A stretch of 64,000 nt of DNA from contig CM034236.1 in NCBI GenBank assembly GCA_019916065.1, forward strand, positions 54,898,690 to 54,962,689, given 5' to 3'. The notes under the pieces are model-generated. The model made no database searches. It worked only from the letters and a program-made list of their open reading frames with translations, and was not told where the DNA came from. The DNA comes from Vitellaria paradoxa. Taxonomy: Eukaryota; Streptophyta; Magnoliopsida; Ericales; Sapotaceae. Shown one piece after another: positions 22,190 through 35,100 of the stretch. Within the stretch, counting starts at the first letter, position 1. Every line of letters starts with the position of its first letter. The position numbers and the translations under genes are program-made.

Positions 22190-25100
22190 CACTCCTCCAA
22201 ACGGCACCTTCATACCAATAATCATTTCAATATCATTGTAACAACCTTTACTTTACAAATAAATTTTATTACCATTGAATTCCATCCATCGAAATAAAAA
22301 TATAATCAAAATATTTATACAGCGTACATTGTTTACTCATTTCCAAACACATAAAAAGTTTCAGGAATACTTTTGAAATTATAAATTTTGATGCACAAAC
22401 CGGCCCTAATACCTTGAGCTACTAAAAATAAATTAAAAAAAAAAAAAAACAATTATGTTCTGCCATTACTCATTGTGAACACTTGCCCGTGTTTTCAAAA
22501 TGACAACATAAATTATACTACGTAATTATTTGATTATCCCTATTTTTATTTAATACAAAAATAAAATATTAATGATTAAAGTCAATGTTAATAGCATTTA
22601 GGAACGGATGTCAATATAATATTTAACTAATATAACATTATCTATACTTAACCACAAGTACGATAACCCTAATTTTTTTTTTTTTTTTACTAGCTCATAC
22701 TTTCGAAACACCCTTCCGAGTAATAATACACTAGCACTCTTCAACTAGGCTTCAAATGTAAAAGGATTACAAAGAAAAAAACAATACTTCCACAACGAAC
22801 AACCCCCCCCCCCCCAAAAAAATAATAATAATAATGAAAAATCGGCCATCACCAACCACAGTTTCATCATCAGACCAGAAATTGAAAAAAAAAAAAAAAA
22901 ATCAAGCTATCCAACGGCTAAAGCATACAATTTCTGTTGCTTTTATTTTAATCATAAATCCAAAAGTTTTGTCACAGTTACATATTACGATTAAGGCTCC
23001 ATCAGCATGCCATAGTGCTTTGCACAAAATGACTAGGCACACCAGCTGAGTAAAAACTAATTCCAAAGAAAGCACGAGGGTAATAACTATCAGCATCCTC
23101 ATAAACCCCTTCAAAAGAACAAAGGCCCATGGCTTTGTCCAAAATCAAATGTACGGCATTTTTACTACAATTCTTCAGCTGACCTGATGCCCCCGACAGA
23201 TATCAACTTAATTTGGAGAAGAAAAACGGTACAGCACAAACAATAATACAGCAACAAAAAAGTGGCATGGTAACCTCAAGCAAATCATTAAGAATAAAAC
23301 AATAAGACCAGCAAGCCCCTAGAAAGTTTACTTAAAGTCGCAGGCAAAATAAAACTAGGAAAATATTGCTGGAACAGAAAAATATACCAGAGGATGAAAC
23401 CCAAATGCAAGTGAAACCAGAATTAAGTGGTGGTAGACCAGTTGCAAGCATAATAGACTTCTATGGGTTTATTTTTGAAGTTTTCAAATGGTAGGCTAGC
23501 AAGTATTCCAACTCATTTTGATTACCTTATCTGACATTTTCCTCCTTGTGCAGCATTACTCAAAAAAGAGAAATTTTCTAAGGATTACAAAAAGGGAGCA
23601 TATAACATGAGCACCAAGAAGTAAACAAATAAAAACTAACTTTCTTTTTCTCACCCATGCACGTGGACTTACCTGCAAAGAGTTATTTAGCCTGAGAAGT
23701 TACCTGTTCATTTTTTGCACCTAGGAAAAATAATTTCCACGGAACCTGCCAGTAATGGCAAACAAGACCATAAATTGAATTGGCAAGATATTCTAGCACA
23801 ATAAAGATGTATGACATAGAATAAACCTACCACCAAATTAGTCTCAAGTTCTAACACTTCTGATAGACAAAACTCAGGATAAGCCTTCAGTTCCCAACAG
23901 TAACTAGCCAAATTACTCTCAAGTTCCAACACTCCGATAGACAAAACTCGGGATAAGCCTTCAGTTCCAAACAACAACTAGAATAATAGATATCAGAACA
24001 GTCCATAAAAGAATACTTTCAGGTGCTTATCATTCTTGCCTTTTGGAAAATCATAATACCCGACAGCATCCAAAACTAACCTCTACGGTTAATGCCAATG
24101 CACCCGTTTTTCATCATCAGTTCCTCATCCCATATTGACAGAAATCTTTATATTAAATAGCAGTTTGAAAACAATTTTGAACAAAAAGTGAATCTCTAAT
24201 GGCTATCAAATGTTTGGAATCCTCTCACAAACCTAACAGGCCAACAAAATCCTAAGACATTTGAACTGTTTTTAGCATAATGGATATATAAGCAACAGGA
24301 CAACATATGTTTAAGGCCTCAAGAAATAGATATACAAGCAACGGCACAAAATATAATCAGGCCTCAAGAAAGAAAACTGTACGTGCATAAACAGTAGATT
24401 TTCTAAGCAACGAAACTGGACCCGTCACCCATGAATCGAAATAATGGAAATAAGTCATAGTGCGCACAGCATAAAACACACAAAGGTCTCCTGGAACTCC
24501 GATAATACAAGTACGACAGGTACTTTGGTCTAATAGAATAAGTTTCTCAAGGTACTGTGTCCACTATCGATTAAAACAACCATATGAACACACAGCTGAA
24601 AACTGTAAAGACAATAAAGCCATAGCCAAAATACAACTGTCAGATGAAAACGTCATGGGACAAGGCATTGCTGGCTGCATAGGTTCTTGGGAACTCAAGA
24701 TATAAAGCTTAGTAAATTTTGGTGTCAGGACATGGCAAGTTTAAGCAGTGAGTAAGCTCTTCAGAAAATGGCCCTCCTAAACAGAGCATCAAGATAGGCC
24801 ATGAGTTTTCCAAACTCTGTTTCATCTGGTCTTCTGGTTTAGGCAGGAGGCTTCATCAAAGAGACGAGAGGCTGGCTTCAGGCTTCAAGGATCTCAGCTG
24901 TTTTGATGGGAAGGGAAAGTAAAAAAAGGGAAAACAAGAGCATCAGAATGTTATATAGGGGACACAGGTTAGGTTAGGACACCAAACTCTCATAAAGTAA
25001 CATTCAGTACCATACACTAGATAAAATTTCCTACTAAGTCAAAGGCAATGATATTAGACAGAAAATCATAAACTACCTGCAATTCATAAATTATCTAACT

Positions 25101-26520
25101 TTAGTAACCATAATTTTTTCGCCTGGAAACAGAGTTCTGCCCAGACAACCTGGTAAAAGAAAATGGTAGTTAGGGACAAGATAAATTCTATAAATTTCAA
25201 CAACAATCCATAACTTTAGCATAAACAGAAGAAACATCTTCTTCCAACTCTGCTGGAAGCTCTGCTTACATACACAGTAGTGAAGAGGAAAAGAAAGGTG
25301 ACTTTCCTATTTTTATATACTAAACTTACTAAATGGTACATTAACACAAGTTTCTACCCTGATGGAAACATTTGATTTAAGTTTTCAGGTTACATCTTTC
25401 ATAAATATTCAACCATAGACATGTGCTCATTACCCTGGCTGTCAACCCTGACATAGTCACCCCTCACCCGACACAAGATATGCAGATGAACTACAACAAT
25501 AACAGTACTGAGCTGGAACTTGAACCATCTAACTTTTTTCTGGGGCAGGCTGGACCTTTGGAGTTCAGAAGAAACTGGAGCTTAAATGGGGGGAGACAAA
25601 TAAACTTCAATGGTATGCTGTTGTGATTGGATGACTGCTTGAATATTAAACCATGTAAAGAAACAAGAATGAGAGATGATGCGACACTTGGGCAAGAGAT
25701 GTTTGGCTTTTCAAGGTTTCCATTTAAAGACGTTAGACTCTGTTTGAATAGCAATGGATTTCAAATCAATGTATTTGAGTTTAAATTGTATTAAATCATA
25801 AGAAAGAGATTTAATTTTCGCAAAAGAATACAAAGAAGGTTTCTACTAATTACAACTAAAGTAGTGTGGCCGCTTCTTAAAATAGTGGCCATTATTAATT
25901 AGCATTCCAAATAACTTGTTTTTTTTTTTTTTTGGTAGTGATTTCAAATCCATCATAATGATTCATGTTAAACCACACAAGTGCATAATAAAATCCAAAT
26001 CTAAAATAACAAAGTTACATTTTTAATCAATTCTCATAAAATAAATAGCACCAAATCCTTAGATTTCAAATCCATGAATACAAATGCAACGGTATTTTTT
26101 TATGGTTAGCTTTTGAGATCACAAAGATGGAATTTGCAAAAGCCATTAAGTGGGAAATGATAAATCCACACAGATGCTGAGAGGAGTTATCAATCCACAA
26201 AAATGGAAGTGGATATGACAACTTTCTATGAGACTGGGAGAATTACAAATTAACCATTTTCAGGCTTCTTGTTCCCAAGCCCAAACAAGCTGAACTTAGG
26301 CCTGCTCAGACTTGGCTTTTGAAAAGCTCGACTAAGAGTTAAGGCTCATGATTTGGCAAATATAGTAAATGAACAAGCTTGAAGGCCCTGAACGATTCAT
26401 GAATAACCCAGTTGTATGTTATGTCCCCCCCCCCCTCCAAGATTCAAACAAGCAGGCTGAAAAGTAAAATATTCCAACAAATGGCTACAGAAGTAAAAAG
26501 AAGGAACTAGCCAAAAAAAA
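22190..26520. other. Non-coding region downstream of the KH gene
   Basis: The left part is AT-rich. From about 22830 to 26500 the sequence is more complex and less repetitive, but shows no conserved protein segment on either strand. It may include a long or spliced 3' untranslated region of the minus-strand KH gene. It contains a tandem near-duplication (23834-23975) and C-runs at 22803-22815 and 26425-26435. Confidence 0.5.
23834..23975. repeat. Near-tandem duplication of about 70 bp
   Basis: Two copies share the phrases ctcaagttc, gatagacaaaactc and ggataagccttcagttcc. They begin near 23834 and 23909 and differ at a few positions. Confidence 0.85.
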
Positions 26521-26526
26521 AAATTA

Positions 26527-29115
26527 TTACCCAGAGCTACCAGTACGTCCAGACGAATAGCCACTATAAGCTCCATAACCGCCACCACTACCGCCACTCT
26601 ACAAAAATGAAAAAGACTTATGATTCCTTCAAAAGGAAGAAGTTTGACACGAATAATGGCAAAACAAGAATCATATGAATGACACATGATAAATCCTTAT
26701 TAAGTTAGACAAATGAGCATAAAGAGATTTGCTTTTTATGCGCCATTTTAGTGTGTAGACATACAAGAAGAAGGATTGATAGTACTACCTGCAACCCACC
26801 ATAACTCCCATAACCATCAATAGCAGGCAAATCACTTGCACCACCGTATCCGCGAGAATAATGTCCACTTCCATGTCTTTTACTCTCTCTACTGTCATAT
26901 TTTAAACCATCTGAAGCATCTGCTGGCATAGGGAGGTATGGCAAAACTGGCACAAGTGCGGATACAGCACCCTCCCGTTCGAAAAGATTTGCCCTCAACC
27001 GTGATGTTACTTGGACAAGAGCATCCTTAGCAAGATCAAGGTCTCCAGAAATCTAATAAATATGAAGAAGGTAAAGTTACACTCCACAATTTCCTTATAA
27101 TGTCAAAATCAAAGAATTCAGAAAATAATACAGTGGTCACAAAAATAACACGGCGACATTCAGCAGTGACTCTACCTGCACCATCTCATCATCTTCAGCA
27201 GCAACTTTGGGAAGATCTTCCTTTGAGAGTATGCGAATATTAGCCTTGGTGATTCTCCTCAACTCAGTAATTATAGCTCCTCCTTTTCCAATAAGGCAGC
27301 CAATACGAGAGTTTGGCACCAGTAGACGGGTTGTGAACGAAATAAGACCCGAATCTCTTTCAATTTTCTCACTACATCTAGGTTGCAAGCGCACCGCTGC
27401 TTCAATGGCTGGAGAGAATGTGTCTTCAAAGAACTGAAATTGCATTAAGTATCACGTATCATCAAAATACAACATCTGATAATTAAGTGCTCACAAAGAA
27501 ATCCTCAGAACAGCTATATGCTTACCTCTTTCGCTGAAATAGATATTATGCAATCATCTCCCTCCGTAGCTGAACTATCTACTTTGATAACTGCTCCAGA
27601 CTCTTGTCTAATTTGATTGATTATGGCACCACCCTTCCCAATTACACCACCAATATTTGAAGTAGGGCAAACCAGACGAAGAGAAAATTCCTTTGAAGAT
27701 GCTTCATCCCTTGAAGTTGAGTAAAATGAGCGTGGCCAATCTCCACTGTCACCTTTGTATCCTCCATATGGACCCACCAATGGAGTTAATCCCATGATTG
27801 GAGCACCAGCAGTTGGACCCATAAGCGAACCGCTGGAAGAATACGCATTGGGTGTGGCAGAAGCAAGCATGTGCTGGGATCGAGATGGATTATCATGAAG
27901 TCGGGATGCAATTTGATAAAGCGCCTTCTTCACAACTTGGGCTTCACCAGATATCTGAAACAGGCCCAAAAAAATCACTTACTGAGTGAAAAAATGCATT
28001 CAACCACTCAAATAAATTATCTAAGTGCCAAAAAAATGTAGCTTGTTAGCAATACTAGAATTATAGAATCCAACACAAACACACTATTGAAACCACATTG
28101 AACTCTAAAAGTTGTTATATAAAAAAATTGATTGTCTAAACATTCAAAAAATATGAGTAACAAGTTCTCTTGTACCCTATCACCCACAATATAATTAAAA
28201 GGGCGACCAAGCACGCGAGTCTCCTGCCCAAGTGGATTTTAGGAAAGGGTGATGTACCAGACTTACTAACAATATCATTAATGAAGTTAATCATGATTAT
28301 ACACCTCCAAGAAAGGATTATGAATTTAGTCCTTCCTCACCAAAGACAAAAATATAGAAATGTCAAAAAGTAACTCCACAGGAAAGGGTTGCAGCATCGC
28401 ATATTGTAGATCAATAAACTTTCAAATGCTTCGAACTCACACCCAGCATGGGCTTCAATATAGTAATGCAAGGAGACCACAGTTGGCCAAACGAAATATA
28501 ATAATGCAAGCAGAACAGAAACATTGGAATTTGTCATATTACCTGCACAAGTTCATCAGAGCTCAAAGCACAAGAAGGCAGATGGTCATCTTTCATAATG
28601 CGAACTTGAGCACCTGTTTCACTACGTATGCTCTGAACTATTTGTCCACCTTTCCCAATAATACATCCAATCTGATCAGAAGGTACAAGAAGCCGAACAG
28701 TAACTTGTGGGGTTTCTTCAGAATCCTCATCGGCAGCCAAGTCATCAGCAATAACTCTGTCGTGCACCCTAAAGAGTGCATCCTGGGCTGGACAAACACG
28801 ATTATCAGTATCGTCCAAGACATTTGTCTCTTCACTTGAGCTATAGATAGTAACAACACGCTCCTCACATCCTGGCACCGTCTCACCAATCCTAATTTTT
28901 GATTTACTGTCTGCCCTTAATTGCTTAACAATCTCTCCTCCCCTGCCTATAATACTTCCAATCTTCTTACCCGGACAGAGGTACCGGTATACAGTATCTT
29001 CTGGCCCAATAGAGAAAGAGTCTCTATCATCACCATGATTTCTCCTTTTGTTCCCTCCATGCTCACCATAGTCAGAATGCGCACGCTTTCCATAATTATT
29101 CCTCTGACCAGCCAT
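26527..29115 (-). CDS. Four-KH-domain RNA-binding protein, At5g15270-like
   Basis: Five coding exons give 531 residues: 29115-28543, 27954-27526, 27433-27176, 27052-26789 and 26598-26527. Every junction is GT-AG and phase 0. Four KH type I domains are visible, with GxxG loops GRGG (residues 57-60), GKGG (154-157), GKGG (297-300) and GKGG (383-386). Exon 1 joins exon 2 through LVQ/ISGEAQVVKKALYQ, so KH2 is split by an intron. The N-terminus is Arg/Asp-rich and the C-terminus is Gly/Tyr/Ser-rich (SGGSGGGYGAYSGYSSGR). KH proteins of this plant group bind RNA and act in pre-mRNA processing in the nucleus. I recall At5g15270 as the Arabidopsis counterpart. The start MAGQRNNYGKRAHSD lies 12 bases after an acceptor, so a leader intron precedes it. 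Confidence 0.92.
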
Positions 29116-30700
29116 TGGACTTGATATCTATTTCACATAAAGGATATTAATCATTTAATAACATAACATGAAAAGCTAAACAGGTTCCCAAGAAAGCCAA
29201 AAATAAACCAGATATCAATGTCTTTAAAAAAGAAAGAAATTGCATTTGCTGTGCTATAGAAGGTGTATTAACGCTATACGTCAGAGACAATACAAGCAAT
29301 TTAAAAACTTCAAATAAACATCACGACATGCGCATATCATTGCATATTATCTAAAATAAGAATAGAAGATACAGCAGCAGAAGTGTAAAGGAAGGTGGAA
29401 TTTCCTTTCCCACGGGTGTGAATGTTTGAGTGAACTTCCCTCTTCTGCATTTTGCATACCGAATCAAAATCAAACTGTAAACTTATAAATACAAAAGCCA
29501 ACTCATTGCCTCACAGATCCACTAAAAGACACCCCTAAAATTGGTAACCTGACAGAAGCTATGCAGTTCAAACTCCTTACATGGTACAAAGATGCAATGC
29601 AAAAATTGATCCTTTTTGAAATTATTCAGTGCCCTAAATCCAGAAGAAGTTAGACATGCTAAATGAATAAAGCATGATTTGAATTTTTTTGCAACCTAGA
29701 CAATTAAATCAATGTACAACTGATGCCAAAGCTTCATCATAAATCAACAATGTTGTAAAATATTATGGTTTCTATAATGCAGCAGAGATAATTGACTGCT
29801 CTTTTTAACTATAAAGGAACTTAATTATTCAATTTTATTCAAAATCCCAAAAAAAGGTAAAATAAAATAAACTCTACACTCCACTAGCACAACAAAGCAA
29901 AACAAAAATGTAAGAATACGAAGAAATATGTCTAAGTTACTGTATAATAAAGAGGAATAAAATAAACAGACACAACGAAACGAAAATAATAAGGTACTAT
30001 GCAACAGTAACGGCAGCCCATCAAGTTTCAATAACTGCGAATAGCCGTGCTGGTATGCCATTCAGTTTTTCTCCCGCATAATTCAGAGACAAAAAAGATA
30101 ATTTCAGCAGCTACTTGTGTAAAATCGCATGAAACAAACTTTGAAGTTTCCTTGTTTTCAAAATATTCCACAATCAAACTAAGAAAACTAAGAACCGGTA
30201 TCTCAAAAAAATGCATCTCGGAAACAACAATCTTAATTTAGAAAATCATAGAACTATTTTTGTGAAGCTTTCTGAAGTAAATTACTAAATTTTAACATCA
30301 TTCGCAGATAAAATTACCATTATTCCCGGAGAAACAGATCAATCGATCGCCTTTTCTCAACTCAAAAAATCATTAGTTTCAAACTAGTTTGGCCAGCTAG
30401 ACGTGTCCTTATAATCTAAAATTATTATCAAAGGAGGAATCTACTGACACATAAATGCAGATCTAAACAAATTGCGCGACGCAGAACCCAAAATCTAAAG
30501 AAATCATACAAACAATTCATAAAAACCCATCGATATCCATGTTTTCGCGGATGTATAATTGAACGAAAGCAGATCGATGGCAAGAAATCGATGATACCTT
30601 AATTAGATGGTCACAGAAAATCTGCAGAGTCAGTCGAGTCGACGAGAGATACAGAGATAGATTTGGGGATTTAGTGCCCTGCGCGGTCTTTAGAAACTCG
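29116..30700 (-). other. 5' leader and leader intron of the KH gene
   Basis: The leader exon appears to run from near 30700 to 30598, where aattaag meets a GTATCA donor. The intron runs 30597-29128 and ends in aaatag, 12 bases before the ATG. A long leader intron is common in plant RNA-binding protein genes. The transcription start is inferred. Confidence 0.6.
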
Positions 30701-30745
30701 ATTTTCTAGGGTTTTGACCGGACCTGCCCAGCTGGGTTTGACTTT

Positions 30746-30822
30746 TAGTGGGCCGGCCCATTTGACATTCGGTCCAGAAGCAACGAGTGTAGCTGTGAGC
30801 CTTTTCGGGCCCCTGGGCCACC
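30746..30822. promoter_or_regulatory. Site II (TGGGCC) promoter elements
   Basis: The sequence agtgggccggcccattt (about 30747-30763) contains two head-to-head TGGGCC motifs, and another lies at 30814-30819. Site II motifs bind TCP factors and mark housekeeping promoters. They sit just upstream of the KH leader. Minus-strand aaaccctag near 30700 resembles a telo-box. Confidence 0.6.
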
Positions 30823-30829
30823 TACTCTA

Positions 30830-31196
30830 GTCGTAAAAATTATCAGCATTCACTGAGACCCATTTGTGAACCCACAAAAAATCTCTAATTTCTAACTTTT
30901 CTTCGCTAAAATTTATTAAACACATAATTTCCTTTTCATACACAGAACCATTAAAATTTTTTAATTTTTACTAATTTTTTAATCTTTCTTTAACTTTTAT
31001 AAAACATTATCAAATGCCTAAATAAAGATAACACTTATCAACTTTTAGTTAAAAATTACCAAAAAATTAGCAAAAACTGTTATCAAAACGACTCCTAAAA
31101 TGAAGTGTTATGAATTAAAAATGTATAATTCTCTTTCTTATTGACCATAAATAGCCATTGAAAAATTACTACACAAATTGTAGTTTTATGAATAAC
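30830..31196. repeat. AT-rich MITE-like sequence in the divergent promoter
   Basis: The stretch has the repeated ttaccaaaaaatta / taatttttta phrases seen elsewhere in the window. No gene is visible. Confidence 0.4.
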
Positions 31197-31205
31197 ATCT
31201 TATTG

Positions 31206-31401
31206 CCCATCGCTGATTGATTCAGTGGAATGAGAGTCAAGCTTAAAATTTGGATAATCTACTTAGGTTATGGGTTCAATTCATCTCCTAGGCGCTCAGA
31301 TTCAAAGTGGGAGACCGTGGCGGTCCTGCACTAGCCTCCCCAGGATTTGTAGCTCGGTACCTGAAAGGTGCTGGGTGAGTTTCTTGTTAAAAAAAAAAAA
31401 A
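31206..31401 (+). mobile_element. tRNA-derived SINE with target-site duplication
   Basis: The element shows an A-box-like tgattgattcagtgg (31214-31228), a B-box gggttcaattc (31272-31282) and a 3' A-tail. The 9-mer atcttattg flanks it exactly (31197-31205 and 31402-31410). These are the hallmarks of a Pol III SINE inserted by LINE machinery. It lies between the divergent KH and PTB genes. Confidence 0.85.
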
Positions 31402-31637
31402 ATCTTATTGAAAAAATTACTGATGTAATTACTCTTCAGTTCCAGGTTTGGCACAGTATAATTTTAACTTTTTTAATTTTCTCTATTATTTTTTTGAATT
31501 TATTGACACAAACATAATTTTAACTTCTCTAATTTTCTCTATTATTTTTTCGAATTTATTAATTTTTTTCTTTTTTAGCATTTTATTTAATTTTTACAAA
31601 TTTTACGGAATGCATAATTTTTATCCCAAAAAAAAAG

Positions 31638-31767
31638 TGTGCGTTTAGAGTCATAAAAAATTAAATAAATTAAGATAAAATAGATAACTTATAAATTCGT
31701 AATTTATGTAATAAGATAAAAAGTAAATAATTTTTATAAATTTTTAAAATTTTTCAAACGAACCCAA
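31638..31767. mobile_element. MITE-like family A copy
   Basis: Runs from gtgtgcgtttagagtcataa through cgtaatttatgtaataagat to ttcaaacgaaccc, the family-A layout. Confidence 0.55.
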
Positions 31768-31884
31768 AAAAAACACATATGAAAGTACCTGACCAAAAAA
31801 TTACAAAAGAAAAAAAAATGATTTTCTTAGTTTACCAAAGACCTTGACTCAATCATAAAATTTCATTTATTTAATCGAATCAAG

Positions 31885-31902
31885 CCCCCCCCCCCCCCCC
31901 CC
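31885..31902. repeat. C homopolymer upstream of PTB
   Basis: About 18 C residues, followed by a T-rich tract, 286 bases upstream of the PTB start codon. Confidence 0.9.
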
Positions 31903-32169
31903 TTCTTTTTTTTTCGAGGGTAAAATCAATTCAACTCCGTTGCTTGTTTTAAAACCAGCTACAGGAGCAAACCTTTCCGAACGGAGCTTAAATTATCGAA
32001 GCAAAGCATTTCAGTGGTTCTCCCCGGAACCGCTTTCAGTTTATTTCCAGAAAATCACCGAACACCCCACCACAGATATAATCTCCGGTCGTATCCAGCC
32101 CAGATAAAGCCCTAATTCAAGATCCTTGAATTGAAATTGCATCGATTTGGCCCTGATTTAATCGTATAT

Positions 32170-32180
32170 AAAACCCTAAA
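32170..32180 (+). promoter_or_regulatory. Telo-box in the PTB leader
   Basis: The motif aaaccctaa lies immediately upstream of the PTB start codon. A related gccctaa lies near 32110. Telo-boxes near the transcript start are common in plant genes of RNA and translation machinery. Confidence 0.5.
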
Positions 32181-32187
32181 TCGGCCG

Positions 32188-35100
32188 ATGTCGACGTCGG
32201 GGCAGCATCAGTTCCGGTACACGCAGACGCCGTCAAAGGTCCTCCACCTGCGCAACCTGCCCTGGGAGTGCACCGAAGACGAGCTTGTCGAGCTCTGCAA
32301 GCCCTTCGGCAGGATCGTTAATACAAAGTGCAATGTCGGCGCCAATCGCAACCAGGCCTTTGTTGAATTCGTAAGAATTTCCCTTTTTTCTTCATGTATA
32401 AATTTTGATCTGAATTTGGTTGATTAAGGCTTTGCACCATCTATTATTCTACGATCCCTGGTAGTACTAGATTTGGTCTTGGGATATGGTTGGAAATACT
32501 GAATCTCATTGATGGTAACTGTCCATACTCCCATACACATTATACCTAGCATTATACCTAGTTGAATTGAATGATTAGGCAAAAAGGAATGAAAAGCAGC
32601 AGTGAGAATGAAGAAGTGACATTCTTATATCATAAGGTGCTTGCAACTATATATGGTCTATATAGACAATTGCAAGTCCTAGCTTAAGGCTGTAATCAGT
32701 TGAGGGGGAAAACAAAAAAGTGACAACTGTTAACCGTCGGATGGAGAATGGAGAAAGTGTTTATTGGATCTTGATGATGTTGTGTTTGTTGCTCACTAGT
32801 TTTGAGTACAGTCTGGATATTTCTTTATATAACTTGCACAAGTTCATGTTATTGTTAGAGGTACTGCGTGTAATCTATTTTGCTGAAGTGCTTTGATTTA
32901 CTCACTGAAAACTTACCATATATTGTTGGTTCTGTTGGTTATGTGGATTGAACCATGATATTGGTCTTCATCATGACTGATGTCATGGTGAATTTTACTG
33001 AAGCTGTAAGCTTCTCCTCCCTCCCCAGGTGGGGATAGATACCCCTGTATTATGGATGTACATGCTGCACCATCCAGTTTACTAAGTTTTATTGTATTAG
33101 TTTATTTTTAGATACCCAAAGGCATTATTGTAATTAATACTTTGTATCATTGGCCTCTCTACTTTTCAACTGTACACATAATATGATTAGTCCATACATG
33201 TACAAGATTATTGATTTGCTTTGAAGATGTGGATTCCTTTTTTTTTTCCCCCATGGCTTGGTCCTTTTTTTAGGGAGAAGCTCTATGTTGACAGCAGCAA
33301 TACTTGATTTTTTTAATGCAGGTAGATCTAAATCAGGCCATTAACATGGTTACATATTATGCTTCATCTTCAGAGCCAGCACAGGTTCGTGGCAAAACTG
33401 TATACATTCAATATTCTAATAGACATGAAATTGTCAACAACAAAGGTCCAGGAGATGTTCCGGGAAATGTCTTGCTGGTAACAATTGAAGGAGTAGAAGC
33501 TGGTGATGTCAGCATTGATGTTATTCACTTGGTAAGTGACTTTTGGGCATAACTTATTAGCTAGGTTCTCAAAATCAGGATCATGCATTGGATCGTTGGA
33601 GGGATTTATATCATCAGATTGAATTGAGAATTGTAGGATCCTACCAAAAAGTACCAAAAGGGGGAAAACATGCGTAGTGAATATAATTTATGAAATGATC
33701 CAAAAAGTAGAAGTTTTACAATTAAAGAATATTATGCTACGTAAGTATAAATATATGTAACAGGAAGTTTAAAAATATCAGTTTTGCATTTCATTAAAAA
33801 GAAAGGGAGATGATGAAGATGAGTTTTTTTATAGGGATGTAAACAATATTTGCAAAAGAAAACAAAACCCACAAGAAAAGGATGTTGAATGAGTCTTTTT
33901 TAGTTTAACGATTAATTGTTAAAAAAGAGACGAGGAGGAGAAGAAAAAGAAATAAAGACCAAAACATAAAAAGGAAAATGATTAATTATAGAAACAAAAT
34001 GAGAAAATGTAACGATGTACCATGCAAGGAGAGAAAGAGTAAGAGTGTATGTATGTGCATTTTACAAAATATGTGGATCAAAATTAGCGATTGAGATATT
34101 TGAATTGCATTTATATTGTTTTAACTCTAGGTTTTGTAAAATGTTAGAATACATAAATGTCAATTGCTCTATTTGGCTCAATATGACTTATTTTAATTGA
34201 TTTAGACATATATTTGTACTAAAAATGTAATAATAATTAAAAATCTGCATATTCAGCAAGAGAAAATATAAAGTTTGGATCGGTTAGGATTAGGATCCAA
34301 ATCGGGATTCTAAGATCCGATAAAGTTTTGCTCTAAAATTGTAAGATCCTACCACCAATGGATTTTTTATTGGATCCTGAATCGCTGATTAATTTGATTA
34401 AAATGGATTGTAAAATCGTAAGATTTTTATCGGTATTTTAACAATTATGCGTATTGCCTTGCTAGATTAATTCTCATCCAATGTTGCCGACCCTTGCTAT
34501 GTTTAGCTGATCTAAGTTGTATAGTTTGGCTGGTCTGAGTTTGGTCTTCATAGAATCTCTTACATGTGAAATAGATAGTTACTTAATTAATTAATTATTT
34601 ATTTATTTTTATCATATGTTTTCTATTGTGAAGCAGCTATGGGCATAAGCCAGTGGCATTTGACATAAAATCCACTTTCCTTTTTTCCATTGGAAACCTT
34701 ATGTTGTATATTCTGCTAATCTCCTTTCTTTATATTCTTCCTTTAAACTTGGGTAGAGCGGGGATTATACTAGCATCATAACTTTATTTTTCTAATTGTA
34801 ATATCCCTCAAACTCAAAACTCCGTTGAACTGTTTGTTGATTAATTTTATGGTCGCTTCTTCTTTTGTTTTAGTAGTCTGTTGCTGAAGTCAAGCAGTAT
34901 TTTGGGCCATTGGACAAGTTAGAATGTTAATTTATCTTCACTCATACTTGGAAGAAGCATCCTGATTAAATTACAAATTAATTTTGTTTGAAATCGGTTA
35001 AATCGAGGATGATGATGGTTCTTATATATATTCTTTTGTTGGAGACAGTCTGGATATATTATCATGTGCGTCATACTCCTTTCTATGGTCTATCTTCACG

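Noticed and set aside
26275..26400. Phrase-rich segment with aagctcgac and caagctt motifs, like some hAT-type repeats
   Set aside because: It is too degenerate to set borders or termini.
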